This document shows, piece after piece, positions 21,808-30,332 of a stretch of 64,000 nt of DNA. Under the pieces are notes generated by a model that saw nothing but the letters and a program-made list of their open reading frames with translations, was not told where the DNA came from and searched no databases. Position 1 is the first letter of the stretch, and each line of letters opens with the position of its first letter. The stretch lies in contig CAVVME010000006.1 in the NCBI GenBank assembly GCA_963749365.1, positions 62,001 to 126,000 of the forward strand, given 5' to 3'. The position numbers and the translations under genes were made by a program. The DNA is from WHSW01 sp963749365 (lineage in GTDB: Bacteria; Actinomycetota; Thermoleophilia; Solirubrobacterales; 70-9).

Positions 21808-23741
21808 GGACTCCTCCCCCCGGCCGAACCGCCGGCGCCGGCGGCCCCGGCCACGGCCGGCTCGGGCGGTCGCACCTCCGCCTCCTCGCCGGGCATGATC
21901 GCGTGCCGTGCGCCGGGGACCCCGAACTCGTACGGGCCGCCGACCACGCGCGGGACCTCGTCGAAGTTGAACACCGGCGGCGGCGAGGACACCTGCCACT
22001 CGATCGTCTTCGCCCGCCACGGGTTTGCGGTCGCCTTCGGGCCCCACTTCCAGGAGACGACCATGTTGTAGAGGAAGACGAGCTGGGCGATCCCGAGCAG
22101 GAACGAGGAGATCGAGATCACCAGGTTCCAGTCGCCGAACTGGGCCGAGTAGTCGGCGACCCGGCGCGGCATCCCCTCCATCCCGATCCAGTGCATGGGC
22201 ACGAAGGTGCCCAGCATCCCGACCAGGGTGAGGTAGAAGTGGACCCGGCCGAGGCGCTCGTCGTACATCCGCCCGGTCATCTTCGGGAACCAGTGGTAGA
22301 TCCCCGCGAAGATCGTGAACACCGAGCCTCCGAAGAGCACGAAGTGGATGTGGGCGACGATGAAGTAGGTGTCCGAGACGTGGATGTCGATCGGGACCAT
22401 GCCCAGCATCACCCCCGAGATCCCGCCGACCACGAAGGTGACGATGAACCCGAGCGCGAACAGCATCGCGGTCGACTTGAGGTGGACCTTGCCCTCGAAC
22501 AGGGTCGCCAGCCAGGAGAAGATCTTGATCCCCGTCGGGACCGCGATCAGCAGGGTGGTGATCATCATCGGCACCCGCAGCCAGGCGAACATCCCGGCGA
22601 CGAACATGTGGTGCGCCCAGACCGTGTAGGAGAGGACGACGATCCCGATCAGCGCCAGGGCCATCAGCCGGTAGCCGAAGATCGGCTTGCGCGCGTGGGT
22701 GGAGATCACCTCGGAGACGATCCCGAACCCGGGCAGCATCATGATGTAGACGGCCGGGTGCGAGTAGAACCAGAAGATGTGCTGGTAGCTGATCACGTCG
22801 CCGCCGAACGCCGCCTGGAAGAAGTTGGTGTGCAGGGCGCGGTCGAAGAGGACCATGAACTGGACCCCGGCGATGAACGGGGTCGCGGCGACGACCAGCA
22901 GTGAGGTCGAGAGGTTCGCCCAGACGAGCAGCGGCATGCGCCAGAAGGTCATCCCCGGCGCCCGCATGGTGATGATCGTGACCAAGAAGTTGAGCGCGGT
23001 CGCGATCGAGGAAGCGCCGGCGAACTGCACGCCGAGGTTGAAGAACGACTGGCCGAGCGGAGCCCCGGTGGAGAGCGGCGCGTAGCCCGTCCAGCCGGCG
23101 TCGAAGGCGCCGCCGGGGACGAGGAAGCTGGCGAGGAAGAGCAGCCCGGCCAGCGGCAGCATCCAGAACGAGAGCGCGTTCAGGCGCGGGAAGGCCATGT
23201 CGGGTGCGCCGATCATCAGCGGCAGGACGTAGTTCGCGATCCCGGCGAACACCGGGATCACGAAGACGAAGATCATCAGCACCGCGTGGGTCGAGAAGAG
23301 CCCGTTGAAGACCCCGGGGTCGACGATCTGGGTGCCGGGCTGCGCGAGCTCGGCGCGCATCAGCATCGCGATCAGCCCGCCGGCGAGGAAGAAGAAGAAG
23401 GTGGTGACGATGTACTGGATCCCGATCACCTTGTGATCGGTGTTGAACTTGAAGTAGTCGCGCCAGGAGTGGGCGCCGTGCTGGGAGTGGTCCTCGGGCA
23501 GGGTCGGCCTGCCTGCGGCCCAGCGCAGCCAGTAGTCGAAGCAGCCGAGCCCGGCGAGGAAGCCGAGCGGGCCGGTGATCGCCGGCACGATCAGGTGCGG
23601 GTAGCCGGTCGGCTCGGTCTGGAATATCTCGAGCCCGGAGAGGGCACGCAGCGCAACCACGAGCCCGAACCCGAACGCCGCGCCGAGCACGAAGCCGAGC
23701 CCCGCCCGAATCATCCCCGGTTGCCTGATTGCCGCTGCCAT
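21804..23741 (-). CDS. ctaD: Cytochrome c oxidase subunit I, A2-type
   Basis: 645 aa, about 100 residues longer than minimal subunit I because of an N-terminal pair of extra helices (residues 1-~70). The haem and copper ligands are present: FSTHAVLMIFVFVIPVFAG, FWFYSHPAVYIMMLPG (CuB His and the His-Tyr cross-link Tyr), TVWAHHMFVAG (CuB His pair), and IVAHIHFVLFGGSVF (haem a/a3). The D-channel Glu of A1 oxidases (HPEVY) is Ala, and Tyr-Ser precede the His: the YS motif of A2-type enzymes. It reduces O2 to water and pumps protons. GAGGAGGT precedes the ATG. Confidence 0.96.
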   Translation of the reverse strand: MAAAIRQPGMIRAGLGFVLGAAFGFGLVVALRALSGLEIFQTEPTGYPHLIVPAITGPLGFLAGLGCFDYWLRWAAGRPTLPEDHSQHGAHSWRDYFKFNTDHKVIGIQYIVTTFFFFLAGGLIAMLMRAELAQPGTQIVDPGVFNGLFSTHAVLMIFVFVIPVFAGIANYVLPLMIGAPDMAFPRLNALSFWMLPLAGLLFLASFLVPGGAFDAGWTGYAPLSTGAPLGQSFFNLGVQFAGASSIATALNFLVTIITMRAPGMTFWRMPLLVWANLSTSLLVVAATPFIAGVQFMVLFDRALHTNFFQAAFGGDVISYQHIFWFYSHPAVYIMMLPGFGIVSEVISTHARKPIFGYRLMALALIGIVVLSYTVWAHHMFVAGMFAWLRVPMMITTLLIAVPTGIKIFSWLATLFEGKVHLKSTAMLFALGFIVTFVVGGISGVMLGMVPIDIHVSDTYFIVAHIHFVLFGGSVFTIFAGIYHWFPKMTGRMYDERLGRVHFYLTLVGMLGTFVPMHWIGMEGMPRRVADYSAQFGDWNLVISISSFLLGIAQLVFLYNMVVSWKWGPKATANPWRAKTIEWQVSSPPPVFNFDEVPRVVGGPYEFGVPGARHAIMPGEEAEVRPPEPAVAGAAGAGGSAGGRSP

Positions 23742-23762
23742 CTGAGCCCTACCTCCTCGAGC

Positions 23763-24539
23763 CTACGTCCCGTCCGACCCGGGCGGACTCGCGCCACCGA
23801 TCTGGATCTCCGGTCCCTTCGCCTGCTCGGCCAGCCAGCGATCGAACTCCTGCTGCGACTCGACCACCACGGACGCCCGCATCGTCGCATGCCCGAGCCC
23901 GCAGAGCTCGGTGCAGATGAGCGCAAACGTCCCCTCCTGGTTCGGGGTGACGACGAACTGGCTGTCGATCTCGTCGCCGCCGGCCCCGGCCGGGACGAGG
24001 TCGCGCTTGATCCGCCATTCCGGAACCCAGAACGAGTGCAGGACGTCGAGCCCGTGAAGCTGGACCTCGAGCTGGCGGTCGACCGGGACGTGGAGCTCGT
24101 TGGTCACCAGCCCGTCGGCCTCGGGGTACGCGAAGGTCCACTTGAACTGCTGCCCGTAGACGTTGAGCGCCATCCGGTCATCGGCCTGGGCCTCGATGTC
24201 GTCGAGCACCACCCAGCTGTAACCGGCGCCGAAGAGGACGATGATCGTCGGGATCACGGTCCAGGCGATCTCCAGCTTCGTATTGCCGTGGATCGGCTCC
24301 CCGTCGGACTCGTCGCCCGGCTTGGCGCGGTAGCGCCAGATCGCGTACACGAACATCACCGTGACGATGGCGAAGACCAGGCACGAGAGCACGATCATGA
24401 CGTCGAACAGGGTGTCGATCGGGCCCGCCTGCTCGGAGGCCGCGTCCCCGAACCACTCGAACTGCAGCAGCACGACCGAGGAGACGACCGTGATCGCCAG
24501 CATCGCGAGGAAGAGGCGGAGGAGAATCGCGCGGCTCAC
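23763..24539 (-). CDS. ctaC: Cytochrome c oxidase subunit II
   Basis: 258 aa. Two N-terminal helices (~5-25; ~42-68, DVMIVLSCLVFAIVTVMFVY) and a cupredoxin domain with WTVIPTIIVLFGAGYSW, YGQQFKWTFAYPEADGL, LDVLHSFWVPEWRIKRDLVP and the CuA motif CTELCGLGHATM. It accepts electrons from cytochrome c at the outer face. There is no fused c-type haem (no CxxCH), unlike caa3 oxidases. The GTG at 24539 lies 9 nt after a TAGAAT -10, so the operon transcript is probably leaderless. ctaD follows after 21 nt. Confidence 0.95.
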   Translation of the reverse strand: MSRAILLRLFLAMLAITVVSSVVLLQFEWFGDAASEQAGPIDTLFDVMIVLSCLVFAIVTVMFVYAIWRYRAKPGDESDGEPIHGNTKLEIAWTVIPTIIVLFGAGYSWVVLDDIEAQADDRMALNVYGQQFKWTFAYPEADGLVTNELHVPVDRQLEVQLHGLDVLHSFWVPEWRIKRDLVPAGAGGDEIDSQFVVTPNQEGTFALICTELCGLGHATMRASVVVESQQEFDRWLAEQAKGPEIQIGGASPPGSDGT

Positions 24540-24548
24540 CAGATCGCG

Positions 24549-24554
24549 ATTCTA
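24549..24554 (-). promoter_or_regulatory. -10 element (TAGAAT) of the oxidase operon
   Basis: TAGAAT on the minus strand ends 9 nt before the ctaC GTG. No Shine-Dalgarno sequence is present, consistent with a leaderless mRNA. Confidence 0.5.
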
Positions 24555-24606
24555 TTGATCGCGGCGACGGCGCCGGGCAGCAGGCCAGGAGCTAGTTTCA
24601 TGCGTA

Positions 24607-26100
24607 TCAAGCGTCGCGCGGGACCGGCACACCGTCGAGCTCGCCAGCCGACGCGGCGAGCACGGTGCGCGCCACCCCGCGCCAGCTCCACAGGCGCTCG
24701 ACCGTCTCGCGCAGCGCCTCGCTCGCCTGCTCGCGCCGCGGCGCAGCGAGCGCGAGCCAGCCGTCGACGCGCTCGGCGATCGCCTCGACGGCGCCCTCGT
24801 CGAGCGCGAACGAGAGCAGCCGGCCGACCTCGACCGGGAGCTCGGCGGCGAGGGCACTGCTGACCTCGGCCGCCCCCGAGTGGTGGGCCGAGACGGGCAG
24901 CGCGCCGGTAGCGGCGGCCTCGGCGGCGACCATTCCGAAGGCCTCCGGAAAGGTGCTCGGGAAGACGAGCGAGTCCGAGGCCGCGACCGGGACCGCGACC
25001 TCGTCGTGCTCGAGCCGACCGGCGAAGACCACCGAGCCCGCCGCATCGCGGGCCGCCTGCTCGTAGCCCGCCGGGAGCGCGGCCAGCAGCGCCGCCAGCA
25101 TCCGCAGCGGCTGGTCATCAGAGCCCTCGAGCCCGCGTCCGCGCTCGGCGAGCTCGCGCAGCGGCCCGAGGTCCCCCGCCGCGAGCCCGTCCCAGGCTGC
25201 CCGCAGGACGCCGTCGAGGGTGCCGAAGCCGACGATCAGCAGCCGGGCGGAGGGGTATCTGCGATGGATCAGCGGCCAGGCGGCGAGCAGCAGATCGACG
25301 CCCTTGGAGACGATCAGCTTGCCGACGTAGATCGCCCGCGGGCCGTCGCCGTCCGCGAACAACTCGAGCGCCGACCCAGCGGCGGCGGTGTCGCGATCCC
25401 ACGAGCTGCCCTCATTGGGCTCGTCCAGCTGATGCAGGTCGCGCGCCAGTCCGAGCAGCCTCGCCCGCCTGTCTTTCGCGGCGAGCGGCGCGAACAGCTC
25501 CGTGTCGACGCCGGGCGGGCCGAGCCTGACCTTCGCGTTCGTCACCGGGTCGTCGACCGCGCGGCGCAGACGCGTGGCGATGTGGCCCGAGCCGACCAGG
25601 ATTCCCGCCGCTCCGTCGCAGGCCTCCTGGGCGTAGGGGCCGTAGCGCTCGAGGCCGGGGATCACCGTGTAGGAGAGGTCGGAGCCATGCACCTTGATCG
25701 CGTAGCGCAGCCCGGCGCGGGCGAGGATCACCGGCCCCATCACCAGGTGGTTGGCGAGCGCCGCGTCGACCCCGCCGAGCCGATCGACGATCGCGGCCAC
25801 GGCGCCGACGTTCGCGGCCAGGTAGCGGTCGAGCTCCGCGTCGGTGAGCTCGGCGAAGGTCTTGACCTCGAAGCCCTCGTAGGTGTCGTGGACGAAGACC
25901 GGCAGCAGGCCGCCGATGTCGGGGTTGTGGATCGTCACCGAGCCGGCGGCATCGGACGGCGCGAGGTCGCCTGCCTCGCGGTCCTGGCAGACCATGTGGA
26001 CCTCGTGGCCGAGCACGGCCAGGGCGCGCGCGAGCTCGGCGTTGTAGACGTTCGAGCCGGTGCCGCGGAGCAGGTAGCCGTGGAAGATCAGGACCTTCAC
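24607..26100 (-). CDS. Glycosyltransferase family 4
   Basis: 497 aa, GT-B fold. The N-terminal half begins MKVLIFHGYLLRGTGSNVYN and holds the acceptor domain; the C-terminal half has RAIYVGKLIVSKGVDLLLAA, ARLLIVGFG, VVFAGRLEHDEVAVPVAASD and VFPSTFPEAFGMVAAEAAAT (the E-x7-E donor-sugar motif). It probably transfers a nucleotide-sugar residue to a glycolipid or envelope glycan. Relative to typical GT4 enzymes it has an insertion around 240-275 (LDEPNEGSSWDRDTAAAG). A GTG start lies 7 nt after TAGCCT, so it is probably leaderless and divergent from the zinc-ribbon gene. Confidence 0.85.
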   Translation of the reverse strand: MKVLIFHGYLLRGTGSNVYNAELARALAVLGHEVHMVCQDREAGDLAPSDAAGSVTIHNPDIGGLLPVFVHDTYEGFEVKTFAELTDAELDRYLAANVGAVAAIVDRLGGVDAALANHLVMGPVILARAGLRYAIKVHGSDLSYTVIPGLERYGPYAQEACDGAAGILVGSGHIATRLRRAVDDPVTNAKVRLGPPGVDTELFAPLAAKDRRARLLGLARDLHQLDEPNEGSSWDRDTAAAGSALELFADGDGPRAIYVGKLIVSKGVDLLLAAWPLIHRRYPSARLLIVGFGTLDGVLRAAWDGLAAGDLGPLRELAERGRGLEGSDDQPLRMLAALLAALPAGYEQAARDAAGSVVFAGRLEHDEVAVPVAASDSLVFPSTFPEAFGMVAAEAAATGALPVSAHHSGAAEVSSALAAELPVEVGRLLSFALDEGAVEAIAERVDGWLALAAPRREQASEALRETVERLWSWRGVARTVLAASAGELDGVPVPRDA

Positions 26101-26107
26101 CCGGGGG

Positions 26108-26150
26108 AGGCTATGGGCCAGCGCCGGACGACGGACCGAGGGGATATCTT
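26108..26150. promoter_or_regulatory. Divergent leaderless promoters
   Basis: Minus-strand TAGCCT (26108-26113) ends 7 nt before the GTG at 26100. Plus-strand TATCTT (26145-26150) ends 7 nt before the ATG at 26158. Both fit TANNNT, at the distance expected when transcription starts at the start codon. Confidence 0.5.
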
Positions 26151-26157
26151 TGCGGCG

Positions 26158-26424
26158 ATGCAGAACCCCCGGCAGATCTTCCGTCTTCGCGCTCGCGCCT
26201 CCGGCCGCGAGTCGCTCGCCGCGGCCGAACCGGGCGGCGTCTACATCGACCGCGAGACCGGCGAGGAGATGGAGCCGGTGACCAGGACCCTGCCGCTCGC
26301 GCCCTCGGAGTCCGCGCTCCTGCGCACGCCCGAGAACCTGCGCGAGTGCCGCCGCTGCGCGCAGCTGATCGGGCTCGACGTCAGCGACTGCCCGTACTGC
26401 GGCCTGCGCCAGCCCGCGCTTTGA
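26158..26424 (+). CDS. Small protein with C-terminal zinc ribbon
   Basis: 88 aa. A basic N-terminus (MQNPRQIFRLRARASGRESL), a middle VYIDRETGEEMEPVTRTLPL, and a C-terminal knuckle pair CRRCAQLIGLDVSDCPYCG. CxxC...CxxC forms a zinc ribbon. I do not recognise the family. Its last codon overlaps the TTG start of the next gene, so the two are coupled. Confidence 0.7.
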   Translation: MQNPRQIFRLRARASGRESLAAAEPGGVYIDRETGEEMEPVTRTLPLAPSESALLRTPENLRECRRCAQLIGLDVSDCPYCGLRQPAL

Positions 26425-26810
26425 GCATCGCCGGCCGCCCGCCCGCAGCGCTCGCCGCGCTCGCGCTGATCGCCGTCTGTGCCGGCCTCGCGGCCTGCGG
26501 CGACGACGAGCCCGAGACCACCAGCTCGTCGAGCACCACCACCGAGACCACCTCGACCACGACCGAGACCACCACCGAGCACACGACACCCACCTCGACC
26601 ACGACGACAACGACCGAGCCTGACGACGATGAAGAGGGCGGCGCTTCCGGGGGCACCGCAGCGCCCGAGGGACCCGAGGGTCACGAGGGCGGCGGCCCCG
26701 ACCCGGGCACCGGCGAGGGCGAGTCCGGATCCGACGACGGCGGCGGCGGCGCCAGCCCGCCCGAGGCCTTCGACGAGTTCTGCGAGCAGAACCCGGCCGC
26801 CTGCGAGTGA
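26421..26810 (+). CDS. Thr-rich lipoprotein, unknown function
   Basis: 129 aa from a TTG start that overlaps the previous stop. The signal peptide ALAALALIAVCAGLAAC has a lipobox (LAAC); the mature part begins CGDDEPETTSSSS and continues with a Thr/Ser/Glu tract (TTTETTSTTTETTTEHTTPT), then Gly/Asp/Glu-rich sequence, and ends FDEFCEQNPAACE with two Cys. The Thr tract is a likely extended, possibly O-mannosylated stalk. A similar lipoprotein precedes the Ser/Thr kinase at 59773. Confidence 0.65.
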   Translation: MSIAGRPPAALAALALIAVCAGLAACGDDEPETTSSSSTTTETTSTTTETTTEHTTPTSTTTTTTEPDDDEEGGASGGTAAPEGPEGHEGGGPDPGTGEGESGSDDGGGGASPPEAFDEFCEQNPAACE

Positions 26811-26844
26811 CTCGATCGGACCTGCGGGTGCGTCGTTCGGACGA

Positions 26845-27591
26845 CTAGGCGAGGAACGCCCAGTACATCAGCCGGGCGCCCTCGTAGGTGCAGTCATAGT
26901 GGCGCTGGCCGCCCACCTTCTGCTGCGGCCGACTGCGCTCGAGCAGATCCTGCTCGCCGCCCGGCCCGACGCCGCACTGGCCCTGATCGCGGCTCGCTCG
27001 CCACTCGTCCGAGTTCTGTGCCTGGTAGTCGGCGAGGTTCGAGATCCAGGTCGGGGTGGTCAGAGCGACGATCATCCCCTTGCGGACCCGAAGCGGATCG
27101 GTGAGCGTGAACACGGCCCGATTGCCGAGCACCGACTCGAGCTGGACGACCGGGCTCTGCTTGACCAACTTGAACCTGCCCTTGCCCTTCGGCTTCAGGA
27201 TCGAGAGCCGGGCGCTTGGCGGGCCGCTCTTCGAGAGCGCCTCGGCGAAGAAGTTGCGCTCCTTCTTGTCCGGCTTCGAGACGGCGACGCTCCAGGCGAC
27301 GATCGTGCCCGGCTTGCGAACCTTGAACGGGTTGTGGCGGCCGTCGGCGGAGGTCTGAAAGCCCGTCACCCGCCCCATTGCCTGACATGCCCTGTCGGCG
27401 GGGACGTTGTTCCCCTCCGGTGTCGGGCAGTTGGGCCTCGGCGCGCTCTTGGTCTTGCCGATCACGGTTGCCTTCGCGTCCGCGGCACCGGCCGACTCCG
27501 AGCCCAGGGCGACGACCAGGGCGATCAGGCAGGCACACGCCGCCGCGAACGCGATCGCGACGGTGCCGGGACGTTTGCCGGTGGCGGCCAT
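26845..27591 (-). CDS. Secreted protein, unknown function
   Basis: 248 aa. MAATGKRPGTVAIAFAAACA then CLIALVVALGSESAGAADA forms a signal peptide. The mature part has NCPTPEGNNVPADRACQAMG, VTGFQTSADGRHNPFKVRKP, GTIVAWSVAVSKPDKKERNF, then ARLSILKPKGKGRFKLVKQS and IVALTTPTWISNLADYQ. Two Cys near the N-terminus and two near the C-terminus may pair. It looks like a beta-sandwich secreted protein I associate with thermoleophilian genomes; no named family. Confidence 0.6.
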   Translation of the reverse strand: MAATGKRPGTVAIAFAAACACLIALVVALGSESAGAADAKATVIGKTKSAPRPNCPTPEGNNVPADRACQAMGRVTGFQTSADGRHNPFKVRKPGTIVAWSVAVSKPDKKERNFFAEALSKSGPPSARLSILKPKGKGRFKLVKQSPVVQLESVLGNRAVFTLTDPLRVRKGMIVALTTPTWISNLADYQAQNSDEWRASRDQGQCGVGPGGEQDLLERSRPQQKVGGQRHYDCTYEGARLMYWAFLA

Positions 27592-27671
27592 GGAAAAGCT
27601 GGAACACCCGGCCCCGGAGAGGGTTTCGGTTCTCCAGCGGCCCATAGCTTAGGCCGAGCCCACGCCGCCGG

Positions 27672-27677
27672 TAGATT
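27672..27677 (+). promoter_or_regulatory. -10 element (TAGATT) of the ABC exporter operon
   Basis: TAGATT ends 8 nt before the GTG at 27686; probably a leaderless transcript. Transcribed away from the secreted-protein gene upstream. Confidence 0.45.
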
Positions 27678-27685
27678 CCCCCGCC

Positions 27686-28699
27686 GTGCCTGCAATAGAG
27701 GTGACAGGGCTGGAGCGCGAGTTCGAGGGCGGGATCCACGCCGTCGACGGCGTCGATCTCGAGGTCGCCGAGGGCGAGATCTACGCCTTCCTCGGGCCCA
27801 ACGGAGCCGGGAAGACGACCACGGTCAGGATGCTGACCACGCTCCTGCGCCCGACCGGGGGCTCGGCCCGGATCGTCGGCCACGACGTGGTCGCAGACGC
27901 GGCCGCGGTGCGCCGCGCAATCGGCGTCGCGCTCCAGGAGGCGGCGCTCGACCCGCTGATGACGGGTCGCGAGCTGCTCGCGCTGCAGGCGACCCTGCAC
28001 GGGCTGATCGGCGACGAGGCCGAGCGCCGCGGCACGGCGCTGCTGACCCGGGTCGGGCTCAGCGAGGCTGCGGACCGCCGGGTCGGCACCTACTCGGGCG
28101 GGATGCGCCGCCGGCTCGACCTCGCCTCGGCGCTGGTCCACGAGCCGCGGGTGCTGTTCCTCGACGAGCCGACCACCGGCCTCGACCCGGTTTCGCGCAA
28201 GGCGATCTGGGAGGAGGTCGAGGCGCTCAACCGCGAGGGGACGACGGTCTTCCTCACCACCCAGTACCTCGAGGAGGCCGACCAGCTCGCCGACCGGGTC
28301 GGGATCATCGCCCGGGGAAAGCTCGTCGCCGAGGGTACCCCCGCCTCGCTCAAGGCCGAGGTCGGCAAGCCCCACCTCGAGATCGGCCTCTCCGAGGGCT
28401 CGGCCGAGCAGGCCGAGCAGGTCTGCGCCACGTTCGGGCGCCATCTGCCCGAGCGCGACGGGAAGGTGCTGGTCGAGCTCGACGGGGGCGCGACCGAGGT
28501 CGCCAAGGTCGTCCGTGCGCTCGACGAGGCCGGGATCGCGGTCGAGTCCCTCGATCTGGTCGAGCCCAGCCTCGACGACGTCTTCGTCGCCACGACCGGC
28601 GAGCACCTCGAAGGCGACGAGCCAGATGCCGATGCCTCCTCCGCTTCGCGTCCGGGGGGATCGGGGGCCGAATCGGGCGCGGCCGCCGAAGCCGGCTGA
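27686..28699 (+). CDS. ABC transporter ATP-binding protein (DrrA-like)
   Basis: 337 aa. Walker A GPNGAGKTT (~36-44), Q-loop VALQEAALDPLMTG, signature YSGGMRRRLDLA, Walker B VLFLDEPTTGLDP and switch FLTTQYLEEADQL. The C-terminal ~100 residues resemble the DrrA-type DUF4162 domain (LEIGLSEGSAEQAEQVC... LVEPSLDDVFVATTG). It powers an ABC-2 exporter with the next two gene products. Its TGA overlaps the next ATG (TGATG). Substrate (drug, lipid or glycan) unknown. Confidence 0.93.
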   Translation: MPAIEVTGLEREFEGGIHAVDGVDLEVAEGEIYAFLGPNGAGKTTTVRMLTTLLRPTGGSARIVGHDVVADAAAVRRAIGVALQEAALDPLMTGRELLALQATLHGLIGDEAERRGTALLTRVGLSEAADRRVGTYSGGMRRRLDLASALVHEPRVLFLDEPTTGLDPVSRKAIWEEVEALNREGTTVFLTTQYLEEADQLADRVGIIARGKLVAEGTPASLKAEVGKPHLEIGLSEGSAEQAEQVCATFGRHLPERDGKVLVELDGGATEVAKVVRALDEAGIAVESLDLVEPSLDDVFVATTGEHLEGDEPDADASSASRPGGSGAESGAAAEAG

Positions 28700-29490
28700 T
28701 GCTGGAGCGGTTGAGGCTCAACCTGCGCGTGATCGCGGCGCTCGGCCGGCGCTCGGTGCGCCAAACCTTCCGCAGGCCGCAGCTGCTCGCGCCGATCATC
28801 GTCTTCCCCACCCTGCTGCTCGCGATCCAGACCGGCGGCGCCGGGCGCGCGATCGGGCTCGAGGGCTTCCCGGAGGTGAACGGCTTCCTCGACTTCATGC
28901 TCGCCGGGGCGATGATCCAGTCCTGCCTGCTGGCGGGCAACAGCGGCGGGATCGCGCTCGCGGTCGACCTCGAGATGGGGTTCACCGACCGGCTCTTCGC
29001 CGCCCCGATCTCGCGCTTCGCGATCGTCGCCGGGCGGCTCGCGGGCACCGCGGCGTTGGGCGCCGCGACGGCGCTCTGGTTCCTCGCGATCGGGCTCATC
29101 TTCGGCGCCGCGATCGAGGGCGGAGTCGCAGGCGCGCTGCTGATCGTGGCGCTGGTCTCGCTCTCGGCGCTCGCCTTCGGCGGCCTCGGCGCCGCGGTGG
29201 CGCTCTACGCCGGGCGCGCCTCCGTGGTCCAGGGGCTGTTCCCGCTCGTGTTCGTGATCCTCTTCCTCTCCAACGCCTTCTTCCCGGCCAACCTGATGCT
29301 CGACCCGGCTGGCACGATCGCCGACTACAACCCGCTCAGCCTGATCGTCGACGGGATTCGCGACACGGTGATCGGCGGGCTGACGCTCGAGGCGGTCGCC
29401 GGAGCGCTCGGCGCGATCGCCTTGATCGGCGCGATCTCGACCGGATTGAGCTCGCTCGCACTGCGCCGCCGGCTGAGGTTGGGCGGATGA
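28699..29490 (+). CDS. ABC-2 type permease, first subunit
   Basis: 263 aa, six helices. RSVRQTFRRPQLLAPIIVFP, LAGAMIQSCLLAGNSGGIAL, AVDLEMGFTDRLFAAPISRF, then FLSNAFFPANLMLDPAGTIA and YNPLSLIVDGIRDTVIGG. This is the DrrB/ABC2_membrane layout, with the charged coupling helix EMGFTDRLFAAPISR contacting the ATPase. It is translated coupled to the ATPase and overlaps the second permease by 4 nt. Confidence 0.9.
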   Translation: MLERLRLNLRVIAALGRRSVRQTFRRPQLLAPIIVFPTLLLAIQTGGAGRAIGLEGFPEVNGFLDFMLAGAMIQSCLLAGNSGGIALAVDLEMGFTDRLFAAPISRFAIVAGRLAGTAALGAATALWFLAIGLIFGAAIEGGVAGALLIVALVSLSALAFGGLGAAVALYAGRASVVQGLFPLVFVILFLSNAFFPANLMLDPAGTIADYNPLSLIVDGIRDTVIGGLTLEAVAGALGAIALIGAISTGLSSLALRRRLRLGG

Positions 29491-30293
29491 CCGGGCGGGT
29501 CGAGGCGGCCGGCCGCGCCCAGGGCCTCGGAGCCGACCTGGCGACCGTCCGCGCGCTTGTGCGCCGGGCGCGGAACGAGATCCTGCGGGTCCCGGGGGCC
29601 GCGATCCCCGGCGTGCTCGCGCCGACGATCTTCTTCCTCGGGCTGACCGCGGTGTTCGGCGGGTTGACCGCCCTCCCCGGCTTCACCGCCGACGAGTATC
29701 AGAGCTTCATCATCCCGATCAGCCTGCTCCAGGGGGCGGGGTTCACCGGCGCGGCGACCGGTGTCAACCTCGCTCGCGACATCGAGCTCGGCTGGTTCGA
29801 CCGGCTGATCGTCTCCCCCGCTCCGCGGCCGGTGCTGCTCGCCGGCCTCGTCCTCTCGGCCAGCCTGCGGGCGCTGATCCCCGCCGCCTTCCTGCTCTGT
29901 GTCGGGTTCGCGATCGGGGTCGCCTGGCCGGGCCTCGACGGGCTCGGGCTCGCGTTGCTGCTGGTGATGTGCATGGGCGCGGTCGCCGCCTTCTGGGGCG
30001 TCACCCTGGCGCTCCACTTCCGCAGCCAGGGCGCCGCGCCGCTGATGCAGGCGGGGATGTTCGTCCTCATCCTGACCACGACCGCGTACGCGCCGCTCGA
30101 CCTGCTGACCGGCTGGTTGCAGGAAGTCGCGCGGCTCAACCCGCTGACCCAGGTGGTCGAGGCGATGCGCCAGGGGTTCGTCGACGGGGGCGTGAGCTGG
30201 GCGGAGACCTGGCCGGGATTGCTGGCGATGGCAGGTCTGCTCGCCTTGCTCGGCGGTCTGGCGCTGCGGCAGATCAACCGCGTCGGCGTCTGA
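29487..30293 (+). CDS. ABC-2 type permease, second subunit
   Basis: 268 aa. LVRRARNEILRVPGAAIPGV, LAPTIFFLGLTAVFGGLTAL, RDIELGWFDRLIVSPAPRPV (coupling helix), TTTAYAPLDLLTGWLQEVAR, LNPLTQVVEAMRQGFVDGG. It is a paralogue of the preceding permease, so the exporter is likely a heterodimeric permease with a homodimeric ATPase, as in daunorubicin-type exporters. ATGA overlap with the upstream gene. Confidence 0.9.
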   Translation: MTGRVEAAGRAQGLGADLATVRALVRRARNEILRVPGAAIPGVLAPTIFFLGLTAVFGGLTALPGFTADEYQSFIIPISLLQGAGFTGAATGVNLARDIELGWFDRLIVSPAPRPVLLAGLVLSASLRALIPAAFLLCVGFAIGVAWPGLDGLGLALLLVMCMGAVAAFWGVTLALHFRSQGAAPLMQAGMFVLILTTTAYAPLDLLTGWLQEVARLNPLTQVVEAMRQGFVDGGVSWAETWPGLLAMAGLLALLGGLALRQINRVGV

Positions 30294-30332
30294 GCCCGGA
30301 TACGTCCGGCGCGGCGCCTACGGTGGGCGCCG

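Noticed and set aside
23286..24863. 525-codon plus-strand frame across ctaC/ctaD
   Set aside because: Antisense shadow of the oxidase genes, with a low-complexity basic/acidic translation.
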